Below, in pieces: positions 54,494 through 62,771 of a stretch of 64,000 bases of DNA. The translations under genes were made by a program, and so were the position numbers. Origin of the DNA: Pseudocolwellia agarivorans (GTDB taxonomy: Bacteria > Pseudomonadota > Gammaproteobacteria > Enterobacterales > Alteromonadaceae); NCBI RefSeq assembly GCF_002000085.1, contig NZ_MUZU01000001.1, positions 1-64,000 of the forward strand, read 5' to 3'. The first letter of the stretch is position 1, and each line of letters starts with the position of its first letter. The notes under the pieces are model-generated. The model had not been told where the DNA came from. It did no database searches and saw only the letters and a program-made list of their open reading frames with translations.

Positions 54494-55015
54494 ATGAAAC
54501 TATTAGCCTTTGCCGCCAGTAACAGTAAAAACTCTATTAACAAACAATTAGCCACATACGCTGCAAATTTAGTTGAAAATGCAGAAGTAGAAATTATTGA
54601 TATAAACGATTATGAAATGCCTATTTTTAGTGAAGACAGAGAAAAAGATCTCGGTCAGCCACAGCAAGCAAAAAACTTTTACCAAAAAATTGGCGAGGCT
54701 GACGCTATTATTATTTCGTATGCTGAACACAATGGCACTTATACAGCAGCCTTTAAAAATTTATTTGACTGGACCTCAAGAATAGAACAAAAGCTTTATC
54801 AAAATAAACCTATGGTCATTATGTCTACTACACCAGGTCCTGGTGGCGCAAAAAACGTTTTAAATAATGCGTTAACGTCAGGACCATATTTTGCCGCTAA
54901 CATTGTAGGTGCGTTATCCGTACCAAGTTTTTATGATAATTTTGATGGTGAAACAGGAAAGCTAACCAACACCGCATTAAATGAAGAATTAATGAGTATG
55001 CTTAACAAACTTTAA
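54494..55015 (+). CDS. NADPH-dependent FMN reductase family protein
   Basis: Flavodoxin-like oxidoreductase of 173 residues from the ATG at 54494 (a TTG at 54476 is possible but less good). Motifs: FAASNSKNSINKQLATYAA (FMN phosphate loop), DINDYEMPIFSEDRE, IIISYAEHNGTYTAAFKNLFDWTSR and MSTTPGPGGAKNVLN. It reduces FMN, quinones or azo compounds with NAD(P)H. The divergent LysR gene is its likely regulator. Confidence 0.87.
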   Translation: MKLLAFAASNSKNSINKQLATYAANLVENAEVEIIDINDYEMPIFSEDREKDLGQPQQAKNFYQKIGEADAIIISYAEHNGTYTAAFKNLFDWTSRIEQKLYQNKPMVIMSTTPGPGGAKNVLNNALTSGPYFAANIVGALSVPSFYDNFDGETGKLTNTALNEELMSMLNKL

Positions 55016-55176
55016 ATCATTATTTAAGCCTCTTTTCTTAAACTAAATAATTGATAAATAGAAACAATTAATACTCCTTGATTAATTGTTTCTTCAACTT
55101 TTTATTTCTTCCTCTTGTATTTGAGTATTATTCCGTCAAAATAGCGTTTTTTTTAAACGGCTACCTTGGATATTTA

Positions 55177-56607
55177 ATGCTCAAAAGACAAAAAGATTTT
55201 AGCTCTCTCCTAGCTATTTTAATACTGTCTGGTTTTCTTGTAACAAGTTGGCTAAGTTATCAAGTGGCTCGAAGCTCAATAGAAAAACATATCTCAACAG
55301 ACTCTCTTCCCTTAACAAGCGACAATATTTATTCAGAAATACAACATGATTTATTTAGACCGATTTTCATCTCATCACTTATGGCGCAAGACACCTTTGT
55401 GCGTGATTGGAAGTTAAATGGTGAAAATAATCCTGAGAAAGTCGTAAAATACTTAAAAGAAATTCAAACAAAATATAATATAGTAACCAGCTATTTTGTG
55501 AGTAATGCAAGTGGCAACTATTACCATCCTAAAGGCATACTCAAAAAAGTATCAAAAAACGATCCGCAAGATAATTGGTATTTTTCTTTTAAAAATACAC
55601 CTATCACACAAGATTACGAAATCAATATAGATCACGATACCGCTGATCCAAATAACATGACGGTTTTTGTCAATTACAAAGTATATGACTACAACAATAA
55701 TTTCATTGGTATTACCGGCGTTGGGCTGGCTTTAAATACCGTAAAACAACTCATCGAAAGTTACCAACAGCGCTACCAACGTACCGTTTATTTTATTAAT
55801 AAAACGGGTGATATAACACTTCATGGTGATAATTTTAGTAATGACTTACAACTTTCAAAACGATTAAAAAACAGTGAACTTGCACATATAATTCTTAATA
55901 CCTCTTCAAACTCAGTACATTATGAAAACTCAGGTAATAAAATTTATCTTAATAGCCGTTTTATTGAAGAATTTAATTGGTATTTAGTTGTTGAACAAGG
56001 CGTGGTAGACAGTGAAAAAGAGCTCACTAAAACCTTTATAATTAATATATTACTCAGCTTACTGGTTACAGCAGGAGTCTTAATTATTGCGCATATCGCT
56101 TTTAATCGTTATCAAAGCAAATTAATGGTTATGGCCACTACCGACAAGTTATCAGGACTGATTAATCGACAAGCCTTCGAACCTATCATATTAAACAATA
56201 TTGAACAGTGTAAAAGAAAAAGCCAACCACTCACATTAATCTTGCTCGATATAGACCATTTCAAACACGTTAATGATACTTACGGACATTTAACAGGCGA
56301 TAAAGTCATTCAGTATGTTGCTCAAGCATGTAAGCTTTATGTAAGAGAAAGTGATGCTGTGTGTAGATGGGGCGGCGAAGAGTTTATTATTATGCTAGCC
56401 GATACTCCTATTGAAGGCGCAAAAAATACAGCTAAACGCATTCAAGAAAACTTACTGAAAAGTGATATAGAACCTAAAGTTACCATAAGTTTTGGTATTA
56501 CAGCTTATAAATCTAAAGAGCAATTAAGTACCTTTTTAAACAGGGCTGACAATGCCTTATATCAAGCTAAACGAAACGGACGTAACCGTATAGAAATTAA
56601 AGAGTAA
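55177..56607 (+). CDS. Diguanylate cyclase with periplasmic sensor domain
   Basis: Membrane-bound c-di-GMP synthase of 476 residues; the ATG at 55177 is chosen because the longer frame needs a TTG and lacks a ribosome site. First membrane segment LLAILILSGFLVTSWLSYQVA, a periplasmic ~240-residue dCache-like sensor (YFVSNASGNYYHPKG, FVNYKVYDYNNNFIGITGVGLAL), second segment about 285-305, then GGDEF domain: DIDHFKHVNDTYGH, and active site RWGGEEF. The inhibitory site RESD lies five residues before GGEEF. It could supply the c-di-GMP sensed by the two riboswitches in this window, which is inference. Confidence 0.9.
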   Translation: MLKRQKDFSSLLAILILSGFLVTSWLSYQVARSSIEKHISTDSLPLTSDNIYSEIQHDLFRPIFISSLMAQDTFVRDWKLNGENNPEKVVKYLKEIQTKYNIVTSYFVSNASGNYYHPKGILKKVSKNDPQDNWYFSFKNTPITQDYEINIDHDTADPNNMTVFVNYKVYDYNNNFIGITGVGLALNTVKQLIESYQQRYQRTVYFINKTGDITLHGDNFSNDLQLSKRLKNSELAHIILNTSSNSVHYENSGNKIYLNSRFIEEFNWYLVVEQGVVDSEKELTKTFIINILLSLLVTAGVLIIAHIAFNRYQSKLMVMATTDKLSGLINRQAFEPIILNNIEQCKRKSQPLTLILLDIDHFKHVNDTYGHLTGDKVIQYVAQACKLYVRESDAVCRWGGEEFIIMLADTPIEGAKNTAKRIQENLLKSDIEPKVTISFGITAYKSKEQLSTFLNRADNALYQAKRNGRNRIEIKE

Positions 56608-56634
56608 CTTTTTATAATTTGTTCTACGCTTTTA

Positions 56635-56946
56635 TTAAATAGATTTAGTTTTACCTAAAAACAATAATTGAATTATCTCTTTTAAGCTAGCACTTAGTAA
56701 CCAGTAACTTAATCGACTTTGTTTATTTTTTAATAGGCGCTTTTCATTTTTTTTATGGATAGCTTGAAGACGTAAGGCTTTTTGCTTTTCTTCTAATTTT
56801 ATTTGATCTCTTCGTTCTTGTGCTAAATTAGCTCGCTCTGAAAATCGAATTCGGCTCTCTGTAGATATACTCGACAAAATACTACCACTACTACCTACTG
56901 ACTTTGTGCCCTTAACTTGGGTTTTAGGTTTTGGTGAACTACACAT
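56635..56946 (-). CDS. Unknown small basic protein
   Basis: A 103-residue protein, preceded by an excellent GGAGG ribosome-binding site seven bases before the ATG, which argues that it is real. The N-terminal half is Ser/Gly/Pro-rich (SPKPKTQVKGTKSVGSSGS), the middle is a charged amphipathic helix with many Lys/Arg/Glu (ERRDQIKLEEKQKALRLQAIHKKNEKRLLKN), and the C-terminus has a hydrophobic stretch (YWLLSASLKEIIQLLFLG). No family recognised. It is convergent with the diguanylate cyclase gene. Confidence 0.65.
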   Translation of the reverse strand: MCSSPKPKTQVKGTKSVGSSGSILSSISTESRIRFSERANLAQERRDQIKLEEKQKALRLQAIHKKNEKRLLKNKQSRLSYWLLSASLKEIIQLLFLGKTKSI

Positions 56947-57225
56947 AACATCCTCCAGTTAATATTTAATCTCTTCTAAGAAGACCTGACATATTAAAAA
57001 TAAATTCTCCACAAATAACACTTAAAAATAATCACAATAAAAATCAAAACCTTAATATGATTACATATAAAAATTCAGGCTACTTAACATTGCCATGATC
57101 AACATTATTTCTATAAATAATATAAGCTAATTGCATTCAAGTAGATTTATGAAAAATAATGATATAAATAGACGATTCTATGAATTAAAATCATAAGTAA
57201 GCTTTATAAAAAAACAAACCATCAC

Positions 57226-58119
57226 ATGATTGAAAGAACACATTTATCAATAATAAGAGAAGTCGATCGACTAGGAACACTTACCGAAGCAGCTAATGCG
57301 CTATTCCTTACTCAATCAGCTTTAAGTCACGCTATTAAAAAATTAGAAGGTCAATTAGGCATTAAAGTTTGGTCGAAAGAAGGTCGAAATTTACGACTAA
57401 CTCAAGCAGGCGAACATATATTATCGTTAGCTAATCGCACCCTCCCTCAGCTAGAGCATACCGAACATATCATAGCGCAAATAGCAAAAGGTAAACGAGG
57501 TTCATTAAGAATAGGAATGGAATGCCACCCTTGTTATCAGTGGTTATTAACCGTAGTTTCGCCCTATTTAGAACAGTGGCCCGATGTAGACTTAGACGTA
57601 AAGCAGCGCTTTCAGTTTGGTGGTTTAGGCGCATTATTTAGCCACGATATAGATGCCTTAGTCACACCAGATCCACTCTTTAAAAAAGGCTTAACCTACC
57701 TACCCGTTTTTGATTACGAACTTGTTTTAGTAACACACAAAGATCACCCTTTAGCCAATAAAAGCTTTATAAAACCTCAAGACTTAAGTAATGAAACATT
57801 AATCACTTACCCTGTAGAAACTGAACGTCTTGATATTTTTAGTAAGTTTTTAGCCCTTGAACAATGTAGCCCACATAAACATAAAGTAATTGAAACAACT
57901 GATATTATGCTGCAAATGGTAGCAAGCAAACGTGGTGTTTCAGCCCTTCCTGCTTGGCTAGTAAAAGAGTATTCAAAAGCATTACCTATTAAAGGTATTA
58001 AACTGGGTAAACACGGAATTGATAAACAAATATTTATAGGATTGCGAGAAACAGACATTGAAATTGAATATATTCAAAGCTTTATAGATATAGCCAGTAA
58101 GCTTAGTGTAACTAAGTAA
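57226..58119 (+). CDS. LysR-family regulator, MetR-like
   Basis: A 297-residue regulator whose sequence closely follows MetR: IREVDRLGTLTEAANALFLTQSALSHAIKKLEGQLG in the winged helix, then RIGMECHPCYQWLLTVVSPYLEQWPDVDLD, DYELVLVTHKDHPLA, and YPVETERLDIFSKFL. In E. coli MetR activates metE and other methionine genes with homocysteine as coeffector. No met gene is next to it, which is common for metR only when metE is divergent, so control of distant genes or an MetR paralogue is possible. Confidence 0.82.
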   Translation: MIERTHLSIIREVDRLGTLTEAANALFLTQSALSHAIKKLEGQLGIKVWSKEGRNLRLTQAGEHILSLANRTLPQLEHTEHIIAQIAKGKRGSLRIGMECHPCYQWLLTVVSPYLEQWPDVDLDVKQRFQFGGLGALFSHDIDALVTPDPLFKKGLTYLPVFDYELVLVTHKDHPLANKSFIKPQDLSNETLITYPVETERLDIFSKFLALEQCSPHKHKVIETTDIMLQMVASKRGVSALPAWLVKEYSKALPIKGIKLGKHGIDKQIFIGLRETDIEIEYIQSFIDIASKLSVTK

Positions 58120-58205
58120 TACTAGGGTTTGTTTATTCAATAAGGTAAAGTTAATGTTTGCTTTACCCTTTGTACTCCTTGATTAATCAGAGTTAAAAAC
58201 CTTTA

Positions 58206-58721
58206 ATGAAATTATTAAAATCAACCATACATCCTGACGTTTCAGACCTTTCAAACTCATGTTTTACACGTAAAGCGGCTCGCGCTATTGTACTTAATGG
58301 TGATCAAATATTGCTTTTATATACTCAAAGATATCACGACTATACCTTACCCGGTGGTGGCATTGACGAAGGTGAAAGCAATATAGAAGGCTTGATCAGA
58401 GAACTACGTGAAGAAACCGGTGCTCATAATGTTACGAACATACAACCCTTTGGTTTATATGAAGAATACCGACCTTGGCATAAAAGCGACTTTGATATTG
58501 TACACATGGAGTCGTATTGCTACGTGTGTAACATTGATAATGAATTACGTGCGACAGAGCTAGAAAGCTATGAAATACAAAATGGCATGACTCCCGTCTG
58601 GATTAACATTCATCAAGCCATAAAACATAACGAAGAAACACTAGCTAAAAGCGCTAAAAAAGGTTTATCGATAGTACGTGAAACTTTTTTATTGAAAAAA
58701 ATAGTAGAAGAGTTACTTTAA
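58206..58721 (+). CDS. Nudix hydrolase
   Basis: A 171-residue Nudix-fold pyrophosphohydrolase. The Nudix box GGGIDEGESNIEGLIRELREETGA (residues about 57-80) is complete: G-x5-E-x7-R-E-x2-E-E-x-G, with the RELREET metal-binding Glu residues. AARAIVLNGDQILLLYTQRYHDYTLPG lies just before it. The nucleotide substrate cannot be deduced. It follows the MetR-like gene by 86 bp. Confidence 0.88.
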   Translation: MKLLKSTIHPDVSDLSNSCFTRKAARAIVLNGDQILLLYTQRYHDYTLPGGGIDEGESNIEGLIRELREETGAHNVTNIQPFGLYEEYRPWHKSDFDIVHMESYCYVCNIDNELRATELESYEIQNGMTPVWINIHQAIKHNEETLAKSAKKGLSIVRETFLLKKIVEELL

Positions 58722-58784
58722 ATTCTCAGCTTTCATTACTGAGTAAAATAGCTTAACCAGAGTTCAGGTTAAATACATAATAAG

Positions 58785-58830
58785 TAGAACAAAATAGCGA
58801 TAATCTTCAACTATCAACTATTCTGTTCTA
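58785..58830. terminator. Terminator between convergent Nudix gene and the following minus-strand gene
   Basis: TAGAACAAAATAG (58785-58797) pairs with CTATTCTGTTCTA (58818-58830), one mismatch, 64 nt after the Nudix stop. The loop is 20 nt. U-tracts are poor. Confidence 0.45.
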
Positions 58831-58853
58831 TCTATGAACTTAAGATAAAATGT

Positions 58854-59252
58854 TTACTTGTATGACACTTTAGCTTTATTTTTTAATCTATCTTGGTAAA
58901 CAGGGTATAAATTATAGGTAGGATAATACTCAGTTGTAAAAGCTTTCCAAGCAGTTTTTTCTATAGCAAGGTTAACATCACGAACTTGATGTGCAGGCAC
59001 TTCTAACGTAACCACTTGCCCTATCCCCATCATTACATACCAACTTACAACAGAAACGCCTTTAGGCGGAAATGCTTCATAGAAACCTTGCTCCGTTAAA
59101 ATTTCTTGAATTTCATTTAAGTTTTTACTGTGATCGTGTTTTAAGAAAACAGTCAAAAGAACTGAATCTTTCGGTGGCTTATCAACTGTCGACTCCGCTA
59201 GAGAAGTAAAACTTGTTAAAATAAGTACAAAAAGCATAAATAATTTAGTCAT
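58854..59252 (-). CDS. Secreted or periplasmic protein of unknown function
   Basis: A 132-residue protein with signal peptide MTKLFMLFVLILTSFTSLA, cleavage before ES. The mature part is a small alpha/beta fold (DSVLLTVFLKHDHSKNLNEIQEILTEQGFYEAFPPKGVSVVSWYVMMGIGQVVTLEVPAHQVRDVNLAIEKTAWKAF) that looks like a ferredoxin-fold dimer, without Cys. AAGGAAAG precedes the ATG. No family recognised with confidence. Confidence 0.7.
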   Translation of the reverse strand: MTKLFMLFVLILTSFTSLAESTVDKPPKDSVLLTVFLKHDHSKNLNEIQEILTEQGFYEAFPPKGVSVVSWYVMMGIGQVVTLEVPAHQVRDVNLAIEKTAWKAFTTEYYPTYNLYPVYQDRLKNKAKVSYK

Positions 59253-59580
59253 AAACTTTCCTTTTTAAAATGGACTTTTAACACCTCATTACGAGGCTAA
59301 ATAAGAGAAACTAAAATAAAGAGATACACACTAATAGTCAATAAGAATATAACAAACATCATAATAATGATTAAGGCTAATACACGCTGTTTTTAGAGAG
59401 ACAAGAGCTTATTCCTACGCTTTTGGTAACATAAGAATATTATTAATTAATGCTAACCTAATGATTTTAAATAACATATACCAACAAAACCCCATTGTTA
59501 ACAATTTATCATGAACAAAGCTTTAAATTATAAACAAAAACGCATACACTTTAATCATATTTAAACACCAAGATTTAAAA
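59253..59580. other. Divergent intergenic region upstream of the GH86 gene
   Basis: 328 bp, AT-rich. The only notable site is the 12-bp palindrome ATTGTTAACAAT at 59494-59505, whose left nine bases recur upstream of the GH50 gene at nearly the same distance from the start codon. No gene or hairpin otherwise. Confidence 0.5.
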
Positions 59581-61914
59581 ATGAAAAACACTACAATTAA
59601 AAACAAAAAAGTTATTAGAACACTCGCTTTACTTTCTTTTACTATTTTACAAGCATGTGGCAGTAGCTCAGACACAACTAAACAACCTAATATTCCGGTG
59701 ACACCAACTAAAGATACGACTCCTGCTGCTTTCACTTTTACTGACATTACCAATGCAAAAGCTCATACCTCATTTGAGTCAAACACTATTACTATTTCAA
59801 GCATTACAGAAGCTGTTGCTGTATCGGTTGTCGGTGGAGAATACAAAATTGATGACAGTAATTATACGTCGAATACAGGCACGGTAAGTAACGGCCAAAA
59901 AATAACATTAAGAGCGAATTCTGCTAATGCTTCAAACGAAATAACAAATGTAGTTTTAACGGTTGGTGGTGTATCCGACACTTATAGCATTACAACTGCC
60001 TTGCCTGTATTAACAGTAGATGTAAATGTAAATATGAAACATCAAACAGGTAACTCCTCAAGTTTCGACCGTAGCAAGTTTATTACTTTGCATGCATCAC
60101 TTAACGATAATGAATGGCCAAGTGCTGAAATCAGAGACAAATTTCTTAAAGACTACGATGTATATTTAGGACGAAACAACGGCAGCTTACCCTGGTTTTT
60201 AAGCCAATTAAAAGGCACTTCAGTTAATGGACAAATATCTTTAGCTGAAACAAAAAAACAAGGCCAAAACGTAAAAAACAACTATAAAAATAGATACCTA
60301 CAGGATCCTGTAAATATTAAAGCGTTAGAAGAACGGTCTAAAAATATGATGCAAGGCGGACAAATGGTTATGTACCCATTAGGTGAGCAAGGTGTAGCGT
60401 GTAATGTAAATCCTTGTAACTCTAACGAATGGTTATCTGGCTACGAAGCCTTAGGCGAATATTTTTCAGCGTATTTAACTCATTACTTTGGAGAAGGCGG
60501 AGAATCTGGCCAACCAAAACCCAAGTTAATTGAAGTAGTAAACGAACCGTTTTACTCTGCAGCTAAACATCAAACAACCGCTGCTAATATTTCTAAAATG
60601 CATGCTGTAGTTGCTAAAAAAATAAATGAAAATCATCCTGATGTACTCGTTGGTGGCTATACTGCTGCCTGGCCAGGACTTGAAATAGATAACTTCGATT
60701 ATTTTAGAAATACATGGAAAACCTTTATAGATAATGCAGGTAAAGAATCAGGCTTTTATTCTGTGCATATTTACGATGACTTTAGAGACAACAAAGTACA
60801 GTATCGTTCAGGCGCAAATATGGAAGCAATACTCGACTTAATTGATCAATACAGTATTATCAAAATAGGTGAACGTAAGCCTTGGGCTATATCTGAATTA
60901 GGCTTTTTCTCTCCTACGTTGTCTCATAAGCAACCTTATACAAAAGAACGCGATTGGTGGAATATTCGCTCATTCTCATCAATGACCTTAAGTTTAATGG
61001 ACAAACCAGACCAAGTTATATATTCAATGCCATTTGTTATTTTAAAAGCATTGTGGGCAGGTCCTAATGGTATTGATGCCACAGGCAACCGATATGGTTC
61101 TCGTTTATTTATTTTAGAAGATGAATTAGACGGCAGTCTTAATGTTCAAGACAACGGCAAGTGGATATATTCTGATTACGTATTATGGTTCGACTTATGG
61201 TCAGAGGTTAAAGGCACTCGTATTGATACCACATCAAACGATTTAGACATTCAGGTAGACAGTTATATTGATGGCAACATTGCCTATTTAATTATCAACA
61301 ACCTTGATACAACATCGCCAGCTGAAATTGCGCTAAATTTAGTAGATAAAAACAAAACGCCAATTCAAAGTATTGACGTTAAACATTTATATTTTGACGA
61401 AAACACAAAAGCAGCGGTACTTGATAAACAAACCTTAGCAAATAATATTTCATCGTATACCGTAGATACAGAATCTACTGCGATTATTAAAATTACCTAT
61501 GCTAACGACTTAGCCATAGATCAAACATCAAGAGAAACTAAGTATTACTCTGATAAACACTTGCAGCCTATTACTGCAAATACTGATATTAGCTTTACGA
61601 TTAAAGACGTTAATGTAAACAGCCATTACGGTGAAGCAATTATTCGATTGGGTGTTGGCAGAGCGCACAGTAAGTCGCTAAACCCTGTAGTAAAAATTAA
61701 TGGTTCTGAAGTCGCTGTTATTAAAGATATTCGAGGTCACGATTTAAAAACACGACCTGAATTTTTTGGTGTACTTGAAATCCCCGTAAGCTACGATTTA
61801 TTACAAGAAAATAATACTATAACGGTTAACTTTCCCGATACGGGCGGTAATGTGAGTAGTGTAACCATGCAAGTATTTAATATGACTGACAAAGCCGCCA
61901 GAACACCACGCTAG
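59581..61914 (+). CDS. GH86-family agarase/porphyranase, lipoprotein
   Basis: Predicted endo-acting galactanase of 777 residues. Signal with lipobox TILQACGSSSD (Cys about residue 29), then an N-terminal Ser/Thr-rich linker and an Ig-like domain (about 45-140), then the TIM-barrel catalytic domain (about 145-530) with VNVNMKHQTGNSSSFDRSKFITLHAS, IEVVNEPFYSA (E322, candidate acid/base) and AISELGFFSP (E439, candidate nucleophile), and a C-terminal beta-sandwich. This matches GH86 beta-agarases/porphyranases as I know them. It cleaves agarose or porphyran at the cell surface; which one cannot be read. Confidence 0.85.
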   Translation: MKNTTIKNKKVIRTLALLSFTILQACGSSSDTTKQPNIPVTPTKDTTPAAFTFTDITNAKAHTSFESNTITISSITEAVAVSVVGGEYKIDDSNYTSNTGTVSNGQKITLRANSANASNEITNVVLTVGGVSDTYSITTALPVLTVDVNVNMKHQTGNSSSFDRSKFITLHASLNDNEWPSAEIRDKFLKDYDVYLGRNNGSLPWFLSQLKGTSVNGQISLAETKKQGQNVKNNYKNRYLQDPVNIKALEERSKNMMQGGQMVMYPLGEQGVACNVNPCNSNEWLSGYEALGEYFSAYLTHYFGEGGESGQPKPKLIEVVNEPFYSAAKHQTTAANISKMHAVVAKKINENHPDVLVGGYTAAWPGLEIDNFDYFRNTWKTFIDNAGKESGFYSVHIYDDFRDNKVQYRSGANMEAILDLIDQYSIIKIGERKPWAISELGFFSPTLSHKQPYTKERDWWNIRSFSSMTLSLMDKPDQVIYSMPFVILKALWAGPNGIDATGNRYGSRLFILEDELDGSLNVQDNGKWIYSDYVLWFDLWSEVKGTRIDTTSNDLDIQVDSYIDGNIAYLIINNLDTTSPAEIALNLVDKNKTPIQSIDVKHLYFDENTKAAVLDKQTLANNISSYTVDTESTAIIKITYANDLAIDQTSRETKYYSDKHLQPITANTDISFTIKDVNVNSHYGEAIIRLGVGRAHSKSLNPVVKINGSEVAVIKDIRGHDLKTRPEFFGVLEIPVSYDLLQENNTITVNFPDTGGNVSSVTMQVFNMTDKAARTPR

Positions 61915-61947
61915 CTTATTAAAACAACCCCCAACTAAAAACAACAA

Positions 61948-61985
61948 AACCTCAATAACATGACATTATTGAGGTTTTTTATTAA
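61948..61985. terminator. Bidirectional terminator between GH86 and pcp
   Basis: AACCTCAATAA pairs perfectly with TTATTGAGGTT around a 7-nt loop, with T-tract after it on the plus strand (TTTTTTATT) and A-rich sequence before it. Confidence 0.8.
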
Positions 61986-62000
61986 GCTAAATAAAATGTA

Positions 62001-62651
62001 TCAACTAATTTGACCGCCCTGCTCTTTAATATCGGTTGTATAATCAATACAGCTTTGAGCGGCAATAACTGTGGCCTTAATTAAATCAGTTATTGGCAAA
62101 GAAGGTAAATCTCCTTGCGTATTTTGTTCATCCATAAGCGGAATATGAATAAAGCCACAACGAATATCACTGTCGCGCAAATAATGCCGTACGCCATAAA
62201 ACAAATGATTACACACAAAAGTACCCGCAGTATAAGACACTTTAGCGGGTATGCCTTTTAACTCTATCTCTTTTGAAATAGCTTTTATGGGTAATGTTGA
62301 AAAATAGGCATCTGGCCCTCCTACCACAATAGGCTCATCAGTTACTTGTTGGCCCAAATTATCAGGTATAGAAAAGTCATCAAAATTTATGGCTACTTTC
62401 TCAGGCGTTATCGTATCTCGACCTGCCGCTTGTCCAAGTAATATAACTACGTCAGGCTTATGCTGTTCAATCGCCAAAATAGCTTGGTTTATTGATTTTT
62501 CTCTAACAACAGGTAACAAGCAAGTAACCACTTCTCCTCCTCTTAATGTTAATCCATTAATATGTTCGAGGATTTTTTCGCTAGGGTTAATGTCGTCTTC
62601 ACCAAATGGTTCGAAACCTGTTACTAAAATTTTCTTCATTAAGCTTTTCAT
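62001..62651 (-). CDS. pcp: Pyroglutamyl-peptidase I (pyrrolidone-carboxylate peptidase)
   Basis: Cytoplasmic cysteine peptidase of 216 residues removing N-terminal pyroglutamate. The family segments are present: KILVTGFEPFGEDDINPSE, LLGQAAGRDTITPEKVAIN (with catalytic Glu), YTAGTFVCNHLFYGVRHYL (catalytic Cys) and GFIHIPLMDEQ (catalytic His). Start at ATG 62651; an ATG four codons inside is also possible. Monocistronic. Confidence 0.93.
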   Translation of the reverse strand: MKSLMKKILVTGFEPFGEDDINPSEKILEHINGLTLRGGEVVTCLLPVVREKSINQAILAIEQHKPDVVILLGQAAGRDTITPEKVAINFDDFSIPDNLGQQVTDEPIVVGGPDAYFSTLPIKAISKEIELKGIPAKVSYTAGTFVCNHLFYGVRHYLRDSDIRCGFIHIPLMDEQNTQGDLPSLPITDLIKATVIAAQSCIDYTTDIKEQGGQIS

Positions 62652-62771
62652 TAAAATAATCTAACCTATATTTTTTTTACAACACCAAGTTTAAAATAAA
62701 GTGTGATTAACTGCTCTGCATGAATAGTAACGGGTATATATAAAAAATCAGGCAAAACAAACACTCTTTAA

